64,000 nucleotides of DNA from VRUE01 sp963697805 (GTDB lineage Bacteria > Actinomycetota > Thermoleophilia > Solirubrobacterales > 70-9): contig CAVOPB010000002.1 in the NCBI GenBank assembly GCA_963697805.1, positions 434,001-498,000 of the forward strand, written 5' to 3'. The stretch's first letter is position 1. Each line of letters starts with the position of its first letter. Below, piece by piece: positions 9,013-22,181 of this stretch. The notes beneath the pieces were generated by a model. It was not told the origin of the DNA. It searched no databases and saw nothing but the letters and a program-made list of their open reading frames with translations. A program made the translations under genes and the position numbers.

Positions 9013-9996
9013 GTGAAGATTCTTGTCACCGGCGCGGCCGGTTTCATCGGCTCGACCTATGTGCGCCTGATCGGCGACGAGCACGAGGTCCGGGTGCTCG
9101 ACAAGCTGACCTACGCGGGACGGCGCGAGAACCTGCCCGACGGGATCGAGCTGGTGGTCGGCGCGATCGAGGATCCGAACATCGTCCGTGAGGCGATGGA
9201 GGGATGCGACGCGGTCGTCAACTTCGCCGCCGAGTCCCACGTCGACCGCTCGATCGACGACCAGGACGCCTTCGCCCGGACCCACGTGATCGGCACCGGG
9301 AACCTGCTCGACACCGCCCGCGAGCTCGGGATCGGCCGCTACCTGCAGGTCTCGACCGACGAGGTCTACGGCTCGATCGAGTCCGGCTCCTTCACCGAGA
9401 CCTCGCCGCTCGACCCCTCCTCGCCGTACTCGGCGACGAAGGCGGCCGGGGACCTGCTGGTCTCCGCCCACGTCCACACCTACGGCATCGAGGCGTCGAT
9501 CGTCCGCGGCTCCAACAACTACGGCCCCCGCCAGTACCCCGAGAAGCTGATCCCGCTGATCGTCCTGAACGCGATCCATGGCGACTCGCTGCCGGTCTAC
9601 GGCGACGGCCGCCAGGTGCGGAACTGGCTCTACGTCGAGGACTTCTGCCGCGGCATCCACACCGTGTTGATGGGCGGCCGCCCGGGCGAGGCCTACAACG
9701 TTGGCGGCCCCGACGAGTGCGAGAACATCGAGGTCGTGAAGCGGGTGATCGAGCTGACCGGCGCCGAGGAGTCGCTGATCGAGTACGTCACCGACCGTCC
9801 CGGCCATGACCGCCGCTACTCGCTCGCCTCCGACAAGCTCCGCGAGGAGCTCGGCTGGGAGGCGCAGGTCCACTTCGCCGAGGGCCTCGAGCGGACCGTG
9901 AGCTGGTACCGCGAGAACGAGGAGTGGTGGGGGCCGATCCGCTCCGGCGAGTACCGCGCCTACTACGAGAAGCAGTACGGCAGGGCCCTGGGCTGA
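9013..9996 (+). CDS. rmlB: dTDP-glucose 4,6-dehydratase
   Basis: Converts dTDP-glucose to dTDP-4-keto-6-deoxyglucose with bound NAD. The 327-residue extended SDR has GAAGFIG at 7-13, STDEVYG at 114-120 containing the Asp-Glu catalytic pair, and YSATK at 139-143. It starts at GTG 9013 after GAGGAAA; an ATG five bases upstream hits a stop after two codons and is excluded. The gene ends in TGATG, sharing one base with the rmlC start, so translation is coupled. Confidence 0.94.
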   Translation: MKILVTGAAGFIGSTYVRLIGDEHEVRVLDKLTYAGRRENLPDGIELVVGAIEDPNIVREAMEGCDAVVNFAAESHVDRSIDDQDAFARTHVIGTGNLLDTARELGIGRYLQVSTDEVYGSIESGSFTETSPLDPSSPYSATKAAGDLLVSAHVHTYGIEASIVRGSNNYGPRQYPEKLIPLIVLNAIHGDSLPVYGDGRQVRNWLYVEDFCRGIHTVLMGGRPGEAYNVGGPDECENIEVVKRVIELTGAEESLIEYVTDRPGHDRRYSLASDKLREELGWEAQVHFAEGLERTVSWYRENEEWWGPIRSGEYRAYYEKQYGRALG

Positions 9997-10553
9997 TGCC
10001 GGAGCGCCTCGAGACCAAGCTCGAGGGCGTCGTCCTGCTCGAGCCCCAGGTGCACGGCGACGAGCGCGGCTTCATGGTCGAGACCTTCAGCCGCGACGCC
10101 TGGGTGGAGCTGGGCGTCGACGCCGAGTTCGTCCAGCACAACCACTCGCGCTCCTCGCAGTGGACGCTGCGGGGGCTGCATTTCCAGACCGAGCCGGGCC
10201 AGGCGAAGCTCGTTCGCTGCGCGCGCGGCGAGATCCTCGACGTCGCCGTCGACCTTCGCCGCGGCTCGCCGACCTTCGGGCAGTGGGAGGGCCACGTCCT
10301 CGACGACCAGCGCCACCGCCAGCTCTACGTCCCGGTCGGCTTCGGCCACGGCTTCGCCGTCCTCAGCGAGTTCGCCGACGTCACCTACCTGCTCTCGAGT
10401 CTCTACGACTCGGCCACCGAGTCGGGGATCGTCTGGAACGACCCCGACGTCGGCGTCGAGTGGGGGGTCTCCGACCCGCTGCTCTCCGAGCGGGACACCT
10501 CGGCCCCGACCCTCGCCGAGGTCGCCGAGTCGCTGCCGTTCGAGTACCGGTGA
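9996..10553 (+). CDS. rmlC: dTDP-4-dehydrorhamnose 3,5-epimerase
   Basis: Epimerises dTDP-4-keto-6-deoxyglucose at C3 and C5. The 185-residue cupin has QHNHSRSS at 47-54 and RGLHFQ at 59-64 with the catalytic base His62, and GFGHGFAVLSE at 115-125. Length matches RmlC. The ATG at 9996 overlaps the rmlB stop by one base; a start further upstream would sit inside rmlB. Its own stop overlaps the methyltransferase start as GTGA. Confidence 0.93.
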   Translation: MPERLETKLEGVVLLEPQVHGDERGFMVETFSRDAWVELGVDAEFVQHNHSRSSQWTLRGLHFQTEPGQAKLVRCARGEILDVAVDLRRGSPTFGQWEGHVLDDQRHRQLYVPVGFGHGFAVLSEFADVTYLLSSLYDSATESGIVWNDPDVGVEWGVSDPLLSERDTSAPTLAEVAESLPFEYR

Positions 10554-11368
10554 GGGCGAAGGCGCTTTACCTGGCGAAGGCGCTCGCCCGGCGGATCGTC
10601 TTCGCGCCGGCGGACCTGCTCCGCCGCCTGCGCGGCGGGGGCGAGCTTGTCCCGCCGCGGGGCCTCTCGTTCGTCGGCGGCGGCGACTTCGAGGCGACCG
10701 GGAGCGAGTTCCTCGGCCATTTCACCGAGCTCGGCGGCCTGCGGCCCTCCGACCGGGTTCTCGACATCGGCTGCGGGATCGGCCGGATGGCGATCCCGCT
10801 GAGCGGCTACCTGGACGGTGGCTCCTACGCGGGGTTCGACGTCGGCCGGGCGATGATCCGGTGGTGCCGGCGCCACCTCGCCTCCCGGCACCCCGAGTTC
10901 GAGTTCGAGTGGGCGCCGATCCACAACGCCAAGTACAACCCGTTCGGGAACCTCTCGGCGGCGGAGTTCAGGTTCCCCTATCCCGACTCCTCCTTCGATT
11001 TCGCCTTCGCGACCTCGCTCTTCACCCATCTCGTCCGTGACGAGGTCCGCCACTACCTCGCCGAGACCGCGAGGGTGCTGAAGCCCGGCGGGAGCTGCCT
11101 GCTGACGTTCTTCCTGCTGACGCCGGAGTCGGAGGCCGAGATCGCGGCGGGAACGGCGGCCCTGGCGTTCACCCACCCGATCGAGGGCGGGGCGACGACC
11201 GATCCCGGCCTGCCCGAGGAGGCCGTCGCCTTCGGGGTCGACGAGGTGCGGGCGATGCTCGATGAGGCCGGGCTCGCCGTGCGCGACCCGATCCATCGCG
11301 GCCAATGGGCGAACGCCCCGGGCGCCCCCAGCTACCAGGACATCGTCGTCGCCGGCCGCGCTCACTGA
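10550..11368 (+). CDS. class I SAM-dependent methyltransferase
   Basis: A 272-residue Rossmann methyltransferase with the SAM motif VLDIGCGIGRMA near residue 70, FDVGRAM at strand beta-2 and a TSLFTHL segment at motif IV. It begins at a GTG overlapping the rmlC stop (GTGA) and closes the rhamnose operon. Polysaccharide loci often carry such an enzyme for O-methylation of a sugar, sometimes as a chain-terminating cap that a Wzt C-terminal domain recognises. The wzt here has that domain, so capping is a reasonable guess, but the substrate is not visible in the sequence. Confidence 0.8.
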   Translation: MRAKALYLAKALARRIVFAPADLLRRLRGGGELVPPRGLSFVGGGDFEATGSEFLGHFTELGGLRPSDRVLDIGCGIGRMAIPLSGYLDGGSYAGFDVGRAMIRWCRRHLASRHPEFEFEWAPIHNAKYNPFGNLSAAEFRFPYPDSSFDFAFATSLFTHLVRDEVRHYLAETARVLKPGGSCLLTFFLLTPESEAEIAAGTAALAFTHPIEGGATTDPGLPEEAVAFGVDEVRAMLDEAGLAVRDPIHRGQWANAPGAPSYQDIVVAGRAH

Positions 11369-11383
11369 CCCGGGTTCAGGTCC

Positions 11384-11486
11384 CGCGGTTCCTTATGAGC
11401 GCACTGTGTGAGTAGCGAACCACGCGAGGCGGCGACCATGACCTGTGGTTCCTTACGGACCGATGTCGTGAATAAAGAACCACGCG
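11384..11486. repeat. two tandem 43-nt palindromic repeat units
   Basis: Two units, 11384-11426 and 11444-11486, start exactly 60 nt apart. They agree at 29 of 43 positions: the outer arms are conserved, the centre is variable. Each unit opens with GYGGTTCCTTA and closes with its near inverse ending GAACCACGCG, so each is an interrupted palindrome. They fill the gap between the convergent methyltransferase and glycosyltransferase genes. This resembles REP/BIME-type intergenic repeats. There is no T-run, so simple termination is not the evident purpose. Confidence 0.7.
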
Positions 11487-11501
11487 GAAGGTGACGAGCA
11501 A

Positions 11502-12371
11502 CTAGCCGGCGCGGCCGCGGACGACGGTCACGGCGAGGCTGGCGAGCAGTTTGGCCGCGATCCCTGCGTAGACGAGCGCGTTCAGCAGCGGGTTGTGCTC
11601 GGGCGCCTCGAAGTGGCGGTAGAACCGGCCCATGCCGCGGTGGAAGGCGACCTCCTGGCGGAACGCCCGCCGGGCGCCGCTGGAGCCGCCCTTGACGTGC
11701 AGCGCGACCGCGGCGGGCTCGTAGAACACCTTCCAGCCCCGCTGCCAGAAGCGCCGGCACCAGTCGAGGTCCTCCATGTAGAGCCAGTAGCCCTCGTCGA
11801 GGAGGCCGACGTCGCGCACGGCCTCCTCGCGACAGAGCATGAAGGCGCCGTTCACCGCGTCGACCTCACCCGGCTCGTCGTCGCCGAGGTGGGTCGCCCG
11901 GTACTGGCTGAGCGCGGCGGGGGCATCGCCGCGGCGGCCGAGGCCGGCGAAGTGGGCGAGCGCGGCGAGCGGAGTCGGGAAGGATCGCTTGGCCGCGTGG
12001 TCGAGCTCCCCGGTCTCGGTCACCAGCTTGCAGCCGACCATCCCGACCGCCGGGTCGGAGCGCAGCCTGGCGAGGGCGGTGTCGAGCGTCCCCGCGTATA
12101 CCTCGGTGTCGGGGTTGAGGAGGAGGACCGCGTCAGCGCCCCCCTCGCGCAGGACGAGGTTGTTGGCGGCCGAAAAGCCGATGTTGTCGCGGCGGATCAG
12201 CCGCACCCACGGGAACTCGCGCTCGACCATCTCGGGGGTCGAGTCGGTGCTGCCGCTGTCGACCACCGTCACCCGGGTCTCGCCGCTGGCGGGGTGCGCT
12301 TCGAGCGAGCGCAACGTTCGCCGCAGCAGGCCTTCGGCCCCGTGGCTGACGACGATCGTCTCGAGGTCCAT
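11502..12371 (-). CDS. GT2 family glycosyltransferase
   Basis: A 289-residue GT-A transferase. IVVSHGAEGLL opens the fold, VDSGSTDSTPE and LLLNPDTEV are the nucleotide and metal sites, and YWLYMEDLDWCRRFWQRGWK is the acceptor-side helix shared by WbbL-like rhamnosyltransferases. The C-terminal 40 residues include a hydrophobic stretch that could lie on the membrane. It is the last gene of a minus-strand run (ligase, priming transferase, this gene) with gaps of 7 and 5 bases. Likely adds a sugar to the primed lipid carrier. Confidence 0.85.
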   Translation of the reverse strand: MDLETIVVSHGAEGLLRRTLRSLEAHPASGETRVTVVDSGSTDSTPEMVEREFPWVRLIRRDNIGFSAANNLVLREGGADAVLLLNPDTEVYAGTLDTALARLRSDPAVGMVGCKLVTETGELDHAAKRSFPTPLAALAHFAGLGRRGDAPAALSQYRATHLGDDEPGEVDAVNGAFMLCREEAVRDVGLLDEGYWLYMEDLDWCRRFWQRGWKVFYEPAAVALHVKGGSSGARRAFRQEVAFHRGMGRFYRHFEAPEHNPLLNALVYAGIAAKLLASLAVTVVRGRAG

Positions 12372-12376
12372 CGGCC

Positions 12377-13855
12377 TCAGTAGGCGCCGTCGCCGCGGAT
12401 GATCGCCCGCGGGGTCCGCAGGAGGATCGCGATGTCGCCCGTGACCGAGAGGTTGTCGAGGTAGTCGCGCTCCATCGCGAGCCGCTCCTCGAAGGTGAGG
12501 TCGCCGCGACCGTAGACCTGCATCGGCCCGGTCAGGCCCGGCCTGATCGCGAGCCGGGCCCGCTGGCGCTCGTCATAGAGGGCGACCACGGCCTCCTCCT
12601 CGGGCCGCGGCCCGACCAGCGACATGTCGCCAAAGAGGACGTTGATCACCTGCGGCAGCTCGTCGAGGCTGGTGCGGCGCAGGAACCGGCCCGAGCGCGT
12701 GACCCGTGGATCGGAGGCGATCTTGAAGGCCGGCTCCTCGAGTCGATTGAGGTCGACCAGCTCGCCGAGGCGCGCCTCGGCGTCGACGCTCATCGTCCGG
12801 AACTTGACCAATGTGAACGGCTCGCCCTCCTTGCCCGCTCGACGCTGGCGGAAGAAGACCGGCCGGCCGGTATCGATCAGGATCGCGACCACGATCGTCA
12901 GCAGCAATGGCGAGAGCAGTGTCAGCAGCAGCCCGGAGACGGCGACGTCCATCGCCCGCTTCAACGCCATCGTCGAGCGCGGCGGGTCCGAGAAGCGGAA
13001 GTCGAGCACCGGCAGCTCGGCGAGGCGGTTGAGCTCGATCCCCGGCCCGAGCAGCCCGAAATGGCGCGGCAGGAAGGTCAGCCCGAGCCCGGCCGCCTTG
13101 CACTCCTCGATCAGCGCCTCGGCGTCCTGCTCGCTCATCCCCTGCTCGGTGACGACGACGCGCTCGACGTCGTGTTCGCCCGCGACCTTCGAGATGTCGG
13201 CGGCCGACCCGAGGCGCGGCAGCTCCTTCGCCGGCCCCTCGTCGGCGGGCCCGAGGTACCCGATCAGGTGCAGCCGGGTCTCCGGGTGGGTGTGGAGCCG
13301 CCTGGCGACGAGGTCGGCGGCCTCGGCGCTCCCGATCATCAGCCCTGTCGCGACGCCGGTCAGCCGGTGCCAGAGGAAGCGCAGGACCGCGCGGAGGACG
13401 AAGCAGCCGGCGAGCGCCCCGACCCCGACGATGATCGCGCTCGCCGCCGAGAGCGGACCGACGGGGCTCAGCGCCAACAGCCCGTCGAGCGCGAGCGTCC
13501 CCAGCGCGCTGGCCGAGATCAGCTGCGGCAGCTCGTCGAGGGTGCTGTGGCGGATCCGCCTGTGGTCTTTGTCGTAGAGGCCGTGCCACTTCAGGACCAG
13601 GATCCAGACCGGGCTGACGAGGGCCGCCCAGAATAGGGTCGCGACGTCGGTCTCGGCGGTGGTAGCGGTGGCGAGGCAGAGCGCCGCCATCAGCGCCACC
13701 CAGTCGCCGACCGCGAGCAGCCGCCGCAGCAGCGCCCCGCGGCGACGTGATCCGCTCGGGCCCGGTCTCGCCGCGGACGAGGTCCCGTCCTCGGTCGGCC
13801 GCGCCGGCGCCTCGTCGGGCGCCTTGCTCGCGGTCTCGCGGGCGTCTCGGCTCAT
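12377..13855 (-). CDS. polyprenyl-phosphate sugar-1-phosphate (priming) transferase
   Basis: Starts polysaccharide repeat synthesis by moving a sugar-1-phosphate from a nucleotide sugar to undecaprenyl (or decaprenyl) phosphate. The 492-residue protein has four N-terminal membrane helices, a CoA-binding-like central domain around residues 165-270, a fifth helix (LLLTLLSPLLLTIVVAILI) and the catalytic bacterial sugar transferase domain: FRQRRAGKEGEPFTLVKFRTM, RRTSLDELPQ and GDMSLVGPRPE. This is the WcaJ/WbaP plan. ATG 13855 is preferred to 13870 because it avoids overlap with the upstream stop. The sugar is not readable. Confidence 0.9.
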   Translation of the reverse strand: MSRDARETASKAPDEAPARPTEDGTSSAARPGPSGSRRRGALLRRLLAVGDWVALMAALCLATATTAETDVATLFWAALVSPVWILVLKWHGLYDKDHRRIRHSTLDELPQLISASALGTLALDGLLALSPVGPLSAASAIIVGVGALAGCFVLRAVLRFLWHRLTGVATGLMIGSAEAADLVARRLHTHPETRLHLIGYLGPADEGPAKELPRLGSAADISKVAGEHDVERVVVTEQGMSEQDAEALIEECKAAGLGLTFLPRHFGLLGPGIELNRLAELPVLDFRFSDPPRSTMALKRAMDVAVSGLLLTLLSPLLLTIVVAILIDTGRPVFFRQRRAGKEGEPFTLVKFRTMSVDAEARLGELVDLNRLEEPAFKIASDPRVTRSGRFLRRTSLDELPQVINVLFGDMSLVGPRPEEEAVVALYDERQRARLAIRPGLTGPMQVYGRGDLTFEERLAMERDYLDNLSVTGDIAILLRTPRAIIRGDGAY

Positions 13856-13862
13856 CGCTGAA

Positions 13863-15758
13863 TCACCCACAGTCTCCGGTCTTCAGGCACGGGTCGAGCG
13901 GGTTCAATTCCCGCGCCTTTTCGAGGTCGGCCTCGGCGGCGCTCTCGTCGCCCGCTTCTCGCTCGACCTTGGAGCGAAGGTAGTACCACTGCCAGTTCTC
14001 GCCCTCGCGGTCGATCGCGTTGGTGAAGTGGGAGATCGCGACGTCGTATTCGCCCTGCAGCTGCGCGAGGAGGCCGAGCTGGACGTAGGGGGAGGCGGCG
14101 AACGGCTCGATCGAGCGGGCGCGCTCGGCGTGGTCGACCGCGCTCGGCAGGTCTTCTGCCGCCGCCGCGTCCTGACTGGCCTCGATTTCGTGTTCGACCA
14201 GGAGCGGCTGGACCAGAGCAACCGCCGAGACCCAGGCGACGACGAAGATCGCCGCAGTCAGTGCCCAGCGGCGGCCCTCCTTGACATCGTCCGGGCTGTC
14301 AGTGGGCGTCGACTGGGCGCAGCGGCCGGCGATCGCGACGGCGGCGAATCCGAAGAAGACGGAGCCCATGCCGAGGATCTCCCAGAACCAGTCGATCCCG
14401 AACGCGACCGCCATCGCCACCAGGGCCGCAAAGGTGATCGCGTGGAGCTCCCGCTGGTCGGGGCGGGCGTCGCGCCAGGCGCAGAAGGCCCACCAGAGGA
14501 TGCCGCCGACCAGGGCCAGGACGATGAGCCCGCCGATCGCGCCGAGCTCGGCGAAGTTCTCCAGGTAGAGGGAGTGGGCGTTGTGGAGCGGGAGGTCGAT
14601 CGAGCGGTGCTTCTCCCAGTCGAACTCGTAGGTGCCGGCGCCGGTCCCGATGATCGGCTCTTCGCCGAAGCTGTCGATCGCGACCCGCCAGAAATCGCTC
14701 CGCCCGGAGCCGCTCAGGTTGGAGATATGGGATTGCGGCTGTTCGGGGAACTGCACGTCGGAGCTCTTGAACTGGTCCCAGGCCCGGCCGCCGACAGCGA
14801 GGATTGCGCCGATCGCGAGCACCACGCCGAGCAGGGCGATGGCCTTCAGCACGGTCGGGTGGCGGGAGAGCTCGAGCGCCCTGCCGGTCAGCGCCCCTTC
14901 TCGCCGCTCGAGGCGCCGCAGCCCGGCAAACAGCGCGGTGCTCAGCGCGATGCCGGCGAGCAGGATCGCCAGCACCGTGACCCCCTGGTCGACGGCGGCC
15001 TGGTTGGCGACGTTGTCGGCGAGGCTGTCCCGGGCCTGGATCGCGAGCAGCGCCGGCAGCGCCCCGAGCGCGCCGATCGCGAGGGTCCCCAGCATCCAGA
15101 GGCGATCGCGCGAGAGGGCGACCAAGATCCCGGCGGAGATCAAGAGCGCCAGCAGGCCACCCCGCGAGTAGGTCAGGTAGAGGGCGATCAGGAGCGCCGG
15201 GGTCGCCGCGACCGAAAGCCACCGCAGCGCCGTCCAGGCTGCCCTCCGGCTCATCCAGAGGAGCGTCGCGACGGCGATCCCGAACATCGTCCCGTCGGCG
15301 TTCCAGTATTCGAGCGGATATTGCAGCCGTGCCCCTTCGCCGAGCGAGCCGATATCGAGGACATGGGGTAGAAGGCGGCTTGCCAGAGCCAAAAACGCGA
15401 CCAGGACGAAAGAAATTGCCAGGCCTTCAGCGAAACGTTGGCGCCTCACATCGGTTTGGGCGATTAGGAAAGCGGCTAGGTAGATGCCGAGATAGGCGAG
15501 AACCCGGTCCGCCTCGATCACGCTGAGCTCGACAGAGCCCGACCAGAGGGATGAAATTGCCGACACAAGCGCAAGGCCCCCAAGCAGGCCCGCACTCCAG
15601 TAGATCGGACGTCCGAGCCGGGCAGCCGCCCCTGCTCCGAACACGAGCATCCCGACCACAACCAGCCACACCGCGAGCGCCGCGATGTGCCTCGTCGTCA
15701 CGTCGTAGCCGCCTCCGGCGATGGCCACGGGGAGGATCAGGGCGACTGGCGCCAGCAA
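13863..15758 (-). CDS. O-antigen ligase/polymerase-like protein with TPR tail
   Basis: About 630 residues with 12 or so membrane helices and a periplasmic-type loop carrying SRGGLLALLISAG and GTGAGTYEFDW, marks of the Wzy_C/O-antigen ligase superfamily. The final 100 residues form tetratricopeptide-like helices (AAEDLPSAVDHAERA, YDVAISHFTNAID). It would polymerise or transfer the glycan on the outer membrane face. The open frame reaches 15857, but that would overlap the divergent gene's start by 70 bases; TTG 15758 just before the first helix avoids it. I am unsure of the start. Confidence 0.8.
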   Translation of the reverse strand: MLAPVALILPVAIAGGGYDVTTRHIAALAVWLVVVGMLVFGAGAAARLGRPIYWSAGLLGGLALVSAISSLWSGSVELSVIEADRVLAYLGIYLAAFLIAQTDVRRQRFAEGLAISFVLVAFLALASRLLPHVLDIGSLGEGARLQYPLEYWNADGTMFGIAVATLLWMSRRAAWTALRWLSVAATPALLIALYLTYSRGGLLALLISAGILVALSRDRLWMLGTLAIGALGALPALLAIQARDSLADNVANQAAVDQGVTVLAILLAGIALSTALFAGLRRLERREGALTGRALELSRHPTVLKAIALLGVVLAIGAILAVGGRAWDQFKSSDVQFPEQPQSHISNLSGSGRSDFWRVAIDSFGEEPIIGTGAGTYEFDWEKHRSIDLPLHNAHSLYLENFAELGAIGGLIVLALVGGILWWAFCAWRDARPDQRELHAITFAALVAMAVAFGIDWFWEILGMGSVFFGFAAVAIAGRCAQSTPTDSPDDVKEGRRWALTAAIFVVAWVSAVALVQPLLVEHEIEASQDAAAAEDLPSAVDHAERARSIEPFAASPYVQLGLLAQLQGEYDVAISHFTNAIDREGENWQWYYLRSKVEREAGDESAAEADLEKARELNPLDPCLKTGDCG

Positions 15759-15787
15759 CGCCGCCGTTTGGTCTAACCTTGCGCCCG

Positions 15788-16381
15788 ATGCACGGGATGC
15801 GCCTCCACCCGAACGCGGCCTCGGCCGGGCTGGTGTCAGTGCTGGCTCTGCTGGCATTGGCCTGCCTCCCGGTGCTCGCTCAAGCTTCCACCATCCCCGA
15901 GTACACCGACTCGCCGCCTACCGCGGTGGGCGGCGGGGGCGGCGGCTCGGGCGGCGGCACCTCCGGTGGCAGCCAGGCCGAACCGCCGGCGAAGAAGTCA
16001 TCGTCGCCGGGGAACGGGTCGTCCAGCCCGACGAACTCGGGCGGTGGCGGCGGCAACAAGACGATGTCGGGCTCGACGGCGAACAATCCATCCTCGAATT
16101 CGATTGCCCATCAGAACACGGGCGGCGGTGGCGGCACCGGCCAGGGTAGCCCAGCCAAGACCACCCCCGGCAACAAGGCGGGCAACACGCAACAGGCCGC
16201 TCAGCCCGGCAACCCGAGCCCCTCCAAGAGCGATGACAGCGGCTCCTCGCCCCTGATCCCAGTCCTGATCGCAATCTTCGTCCTCGCCGCGATCTCCCTC
16301 GCCGTGGTGATGATCCGCCAGCGGCGCCAGGGAGGCAGCTCGGGCGACCCCGGCGCGCCCGCCTCCTCGAAAGCGGGCTAG
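15788..16381 (+). CDS. secreted Gly/Ser/Asn-rich stalk protein with C-terminal anchor
   Basis: A 197-residue protein of no named family. An N-terminal signal peptide (SVLALLALACLPVLAQAS) is followed by about 120 residues of low complexity: runs of G, S, N, K, P and T. A single membrane helix near the C-terminus (IPVLIAIFVLAAISLAVVMI) ends in RQRRQGG, a cytoplasmic stop-transfer. The shape suggests an extended wall-spanning stalk anchored in the membrane. ATG 15788 (or 15797) is preceded at 8 nt by TAACCT, a candidate leaderless -10 box. It is divergent from the polysaccharide ligase gene. Confidence 0.6.
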   Translation: MHGMRLHPNAASAGLVSVLALLALACLPVLAQASTIPEYTDSPPTAVGGGGGGSGGGTSGGSQAEPPAKKSSSPGNGSSSPTNSGGGGGNKTMSGSTANNPSSNSIAHQNTGGGGGTGQGSPAKTTPGNKAGNTQQAAQPGNPSPSKSDDSGSSPLIPVLIAIFVLAAISLAVVMIRQRRQGGSSGDPGAPASSKAG

Positions 16382-16422
16382 ACCCGGTGCGGGAGCGGGG
16401 GAAGCGCCCGAGGGGCCTGCGG

Positions 16423-17524
16423 ATGCGCGTCTTCGCGCTCGCGCTGGCGCTCGCGGTGTTCGCCGCCGGGGCCAGCGCCTCGGCGGCCGCGGCGGTGCCC
16501 GCCAACTTCTGGGGTGTCGTGCCGCAGGCGACGCCGACCCCCGAACAGCTGCAGCGCCTGAAGCGAGGCGGAGTCGACAGCATCCGGGTCCCGATCGTCT
16601 GGAGCGCGATCCAGCAGAGAAAGGGGGGCCCGTTCGACTGGTCGGGGGTCGACGGCTTCATCGATGGGGCCGCGAGCAACGGCATCGAGGTGCTTCCGTT
16701 CGTCACCGGCGCTCCGAAGTGGGCGGTTCCGGCGGACAAGCGCTACGGCAGTCCGAAGAACCTGCCGGTCAGGACCGCCGTTCAAAAGTCCGGCTGGACC
16801 GCCTTCGTCCGCGGGGCGGTCGAGCGCTACGGGCCGACCGGGACGTTCTGGGCCGAAAACCCGGCCGTTCCGCGGCGGCCGATCCGGACCTGGCAGATCT
16901 GGAACGAGCCCAACTTCATGTACTTCGTCGCGCGTCCGAATCCGGTCGAATACGGGCAGTTGGTAAAGCTCTCCTACTCGGCGATCCGCAGCGTCGACGC
17001 GGGGCGCGAAGCTGATCCTCGGCGGCCTCTTCGCCCGGCCGTCGGAGGCGAACCTCAGCCGCAAGCCGCCGCTTGCCTACTTCGCCGCCGAATTCCTCGA
17101 AAAGCTCTACGCCGGCTCGCCGGGGATCAAGAGCATGTTCCAGGGGATCGCGCTGCATCCCTACACCTCGAACTTCAAGCGGCTGGAACCGTACGTCGAA
17201 GAAATCCGCGACGTGCTGAAGGCGAACCACGACGCCGCCAAGGGGCTGTGGCTGACCGAGGTCGGCTGGAGCTCGCAGCCCGTGGCGAAAAACAACTCCT
17301 TCGCGAAAGGTCCGGGCGGCCAGGCAAACCAGCTCAAGGGCGCGTTCCGCGTGATCGAGAAGCGGGCGAGCAAGTGGCACGTCCAGCGCGTCTACTGGTT
17401 CTCGGTCGACGACCACGCGGGCTCCTGCAACTTCTGCGACGGCTCCGGCCTGTTTGGCAAAGGCTTCAAACCGAAGCCCGCCTGGAGCGCCTACGTCAGC
17501 TTCGCCGGCGGCAGAGTCGGCTGA
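16423..17524 (+). pseudogene. secreted clan-A glycoside hydrolase, +1 frameshift
   Basis: A signal peptide (residues 1-23) and a TIM-barrel glycosidase of the GH5/GH39 kind. The acid/base is Glu162 in QIWNEPN; the nucleophile lies in LTEVGWSS in the second half. The reading frame changes at base 17005: one extra base after GACGCGGGG moves the sequence from ...SAIRSVDAG to AKLILGGLFARP in the next frame, which then continues open to 17524. Rejoined, it would be about 366 residues, normal for the fold. Both halves keep good codon use, so the break is recent or is a base-call error. A GTG at 16387 is an alternative start. Confidence 0.75.
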
Positions 17525-17572
17525 GAACACCCGGCGCAGAGCAGCTCCCCCGATCGGCGTAAGATCGGAGGA

Positions 17573-22156
<4,584 letters not shown>

Positions 22157-22181
22157 GCCCGAATGCGGCGATAATCACCCA

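Noticed and set aside
11362..11760. 132-codon minus-strand frame covering the palindromic repeats
   Set aside because: Its repeated RGSL...KEP words are just the two repeat units translated; the rest is the shadow of the glycosyltransferase at 11502-12371.
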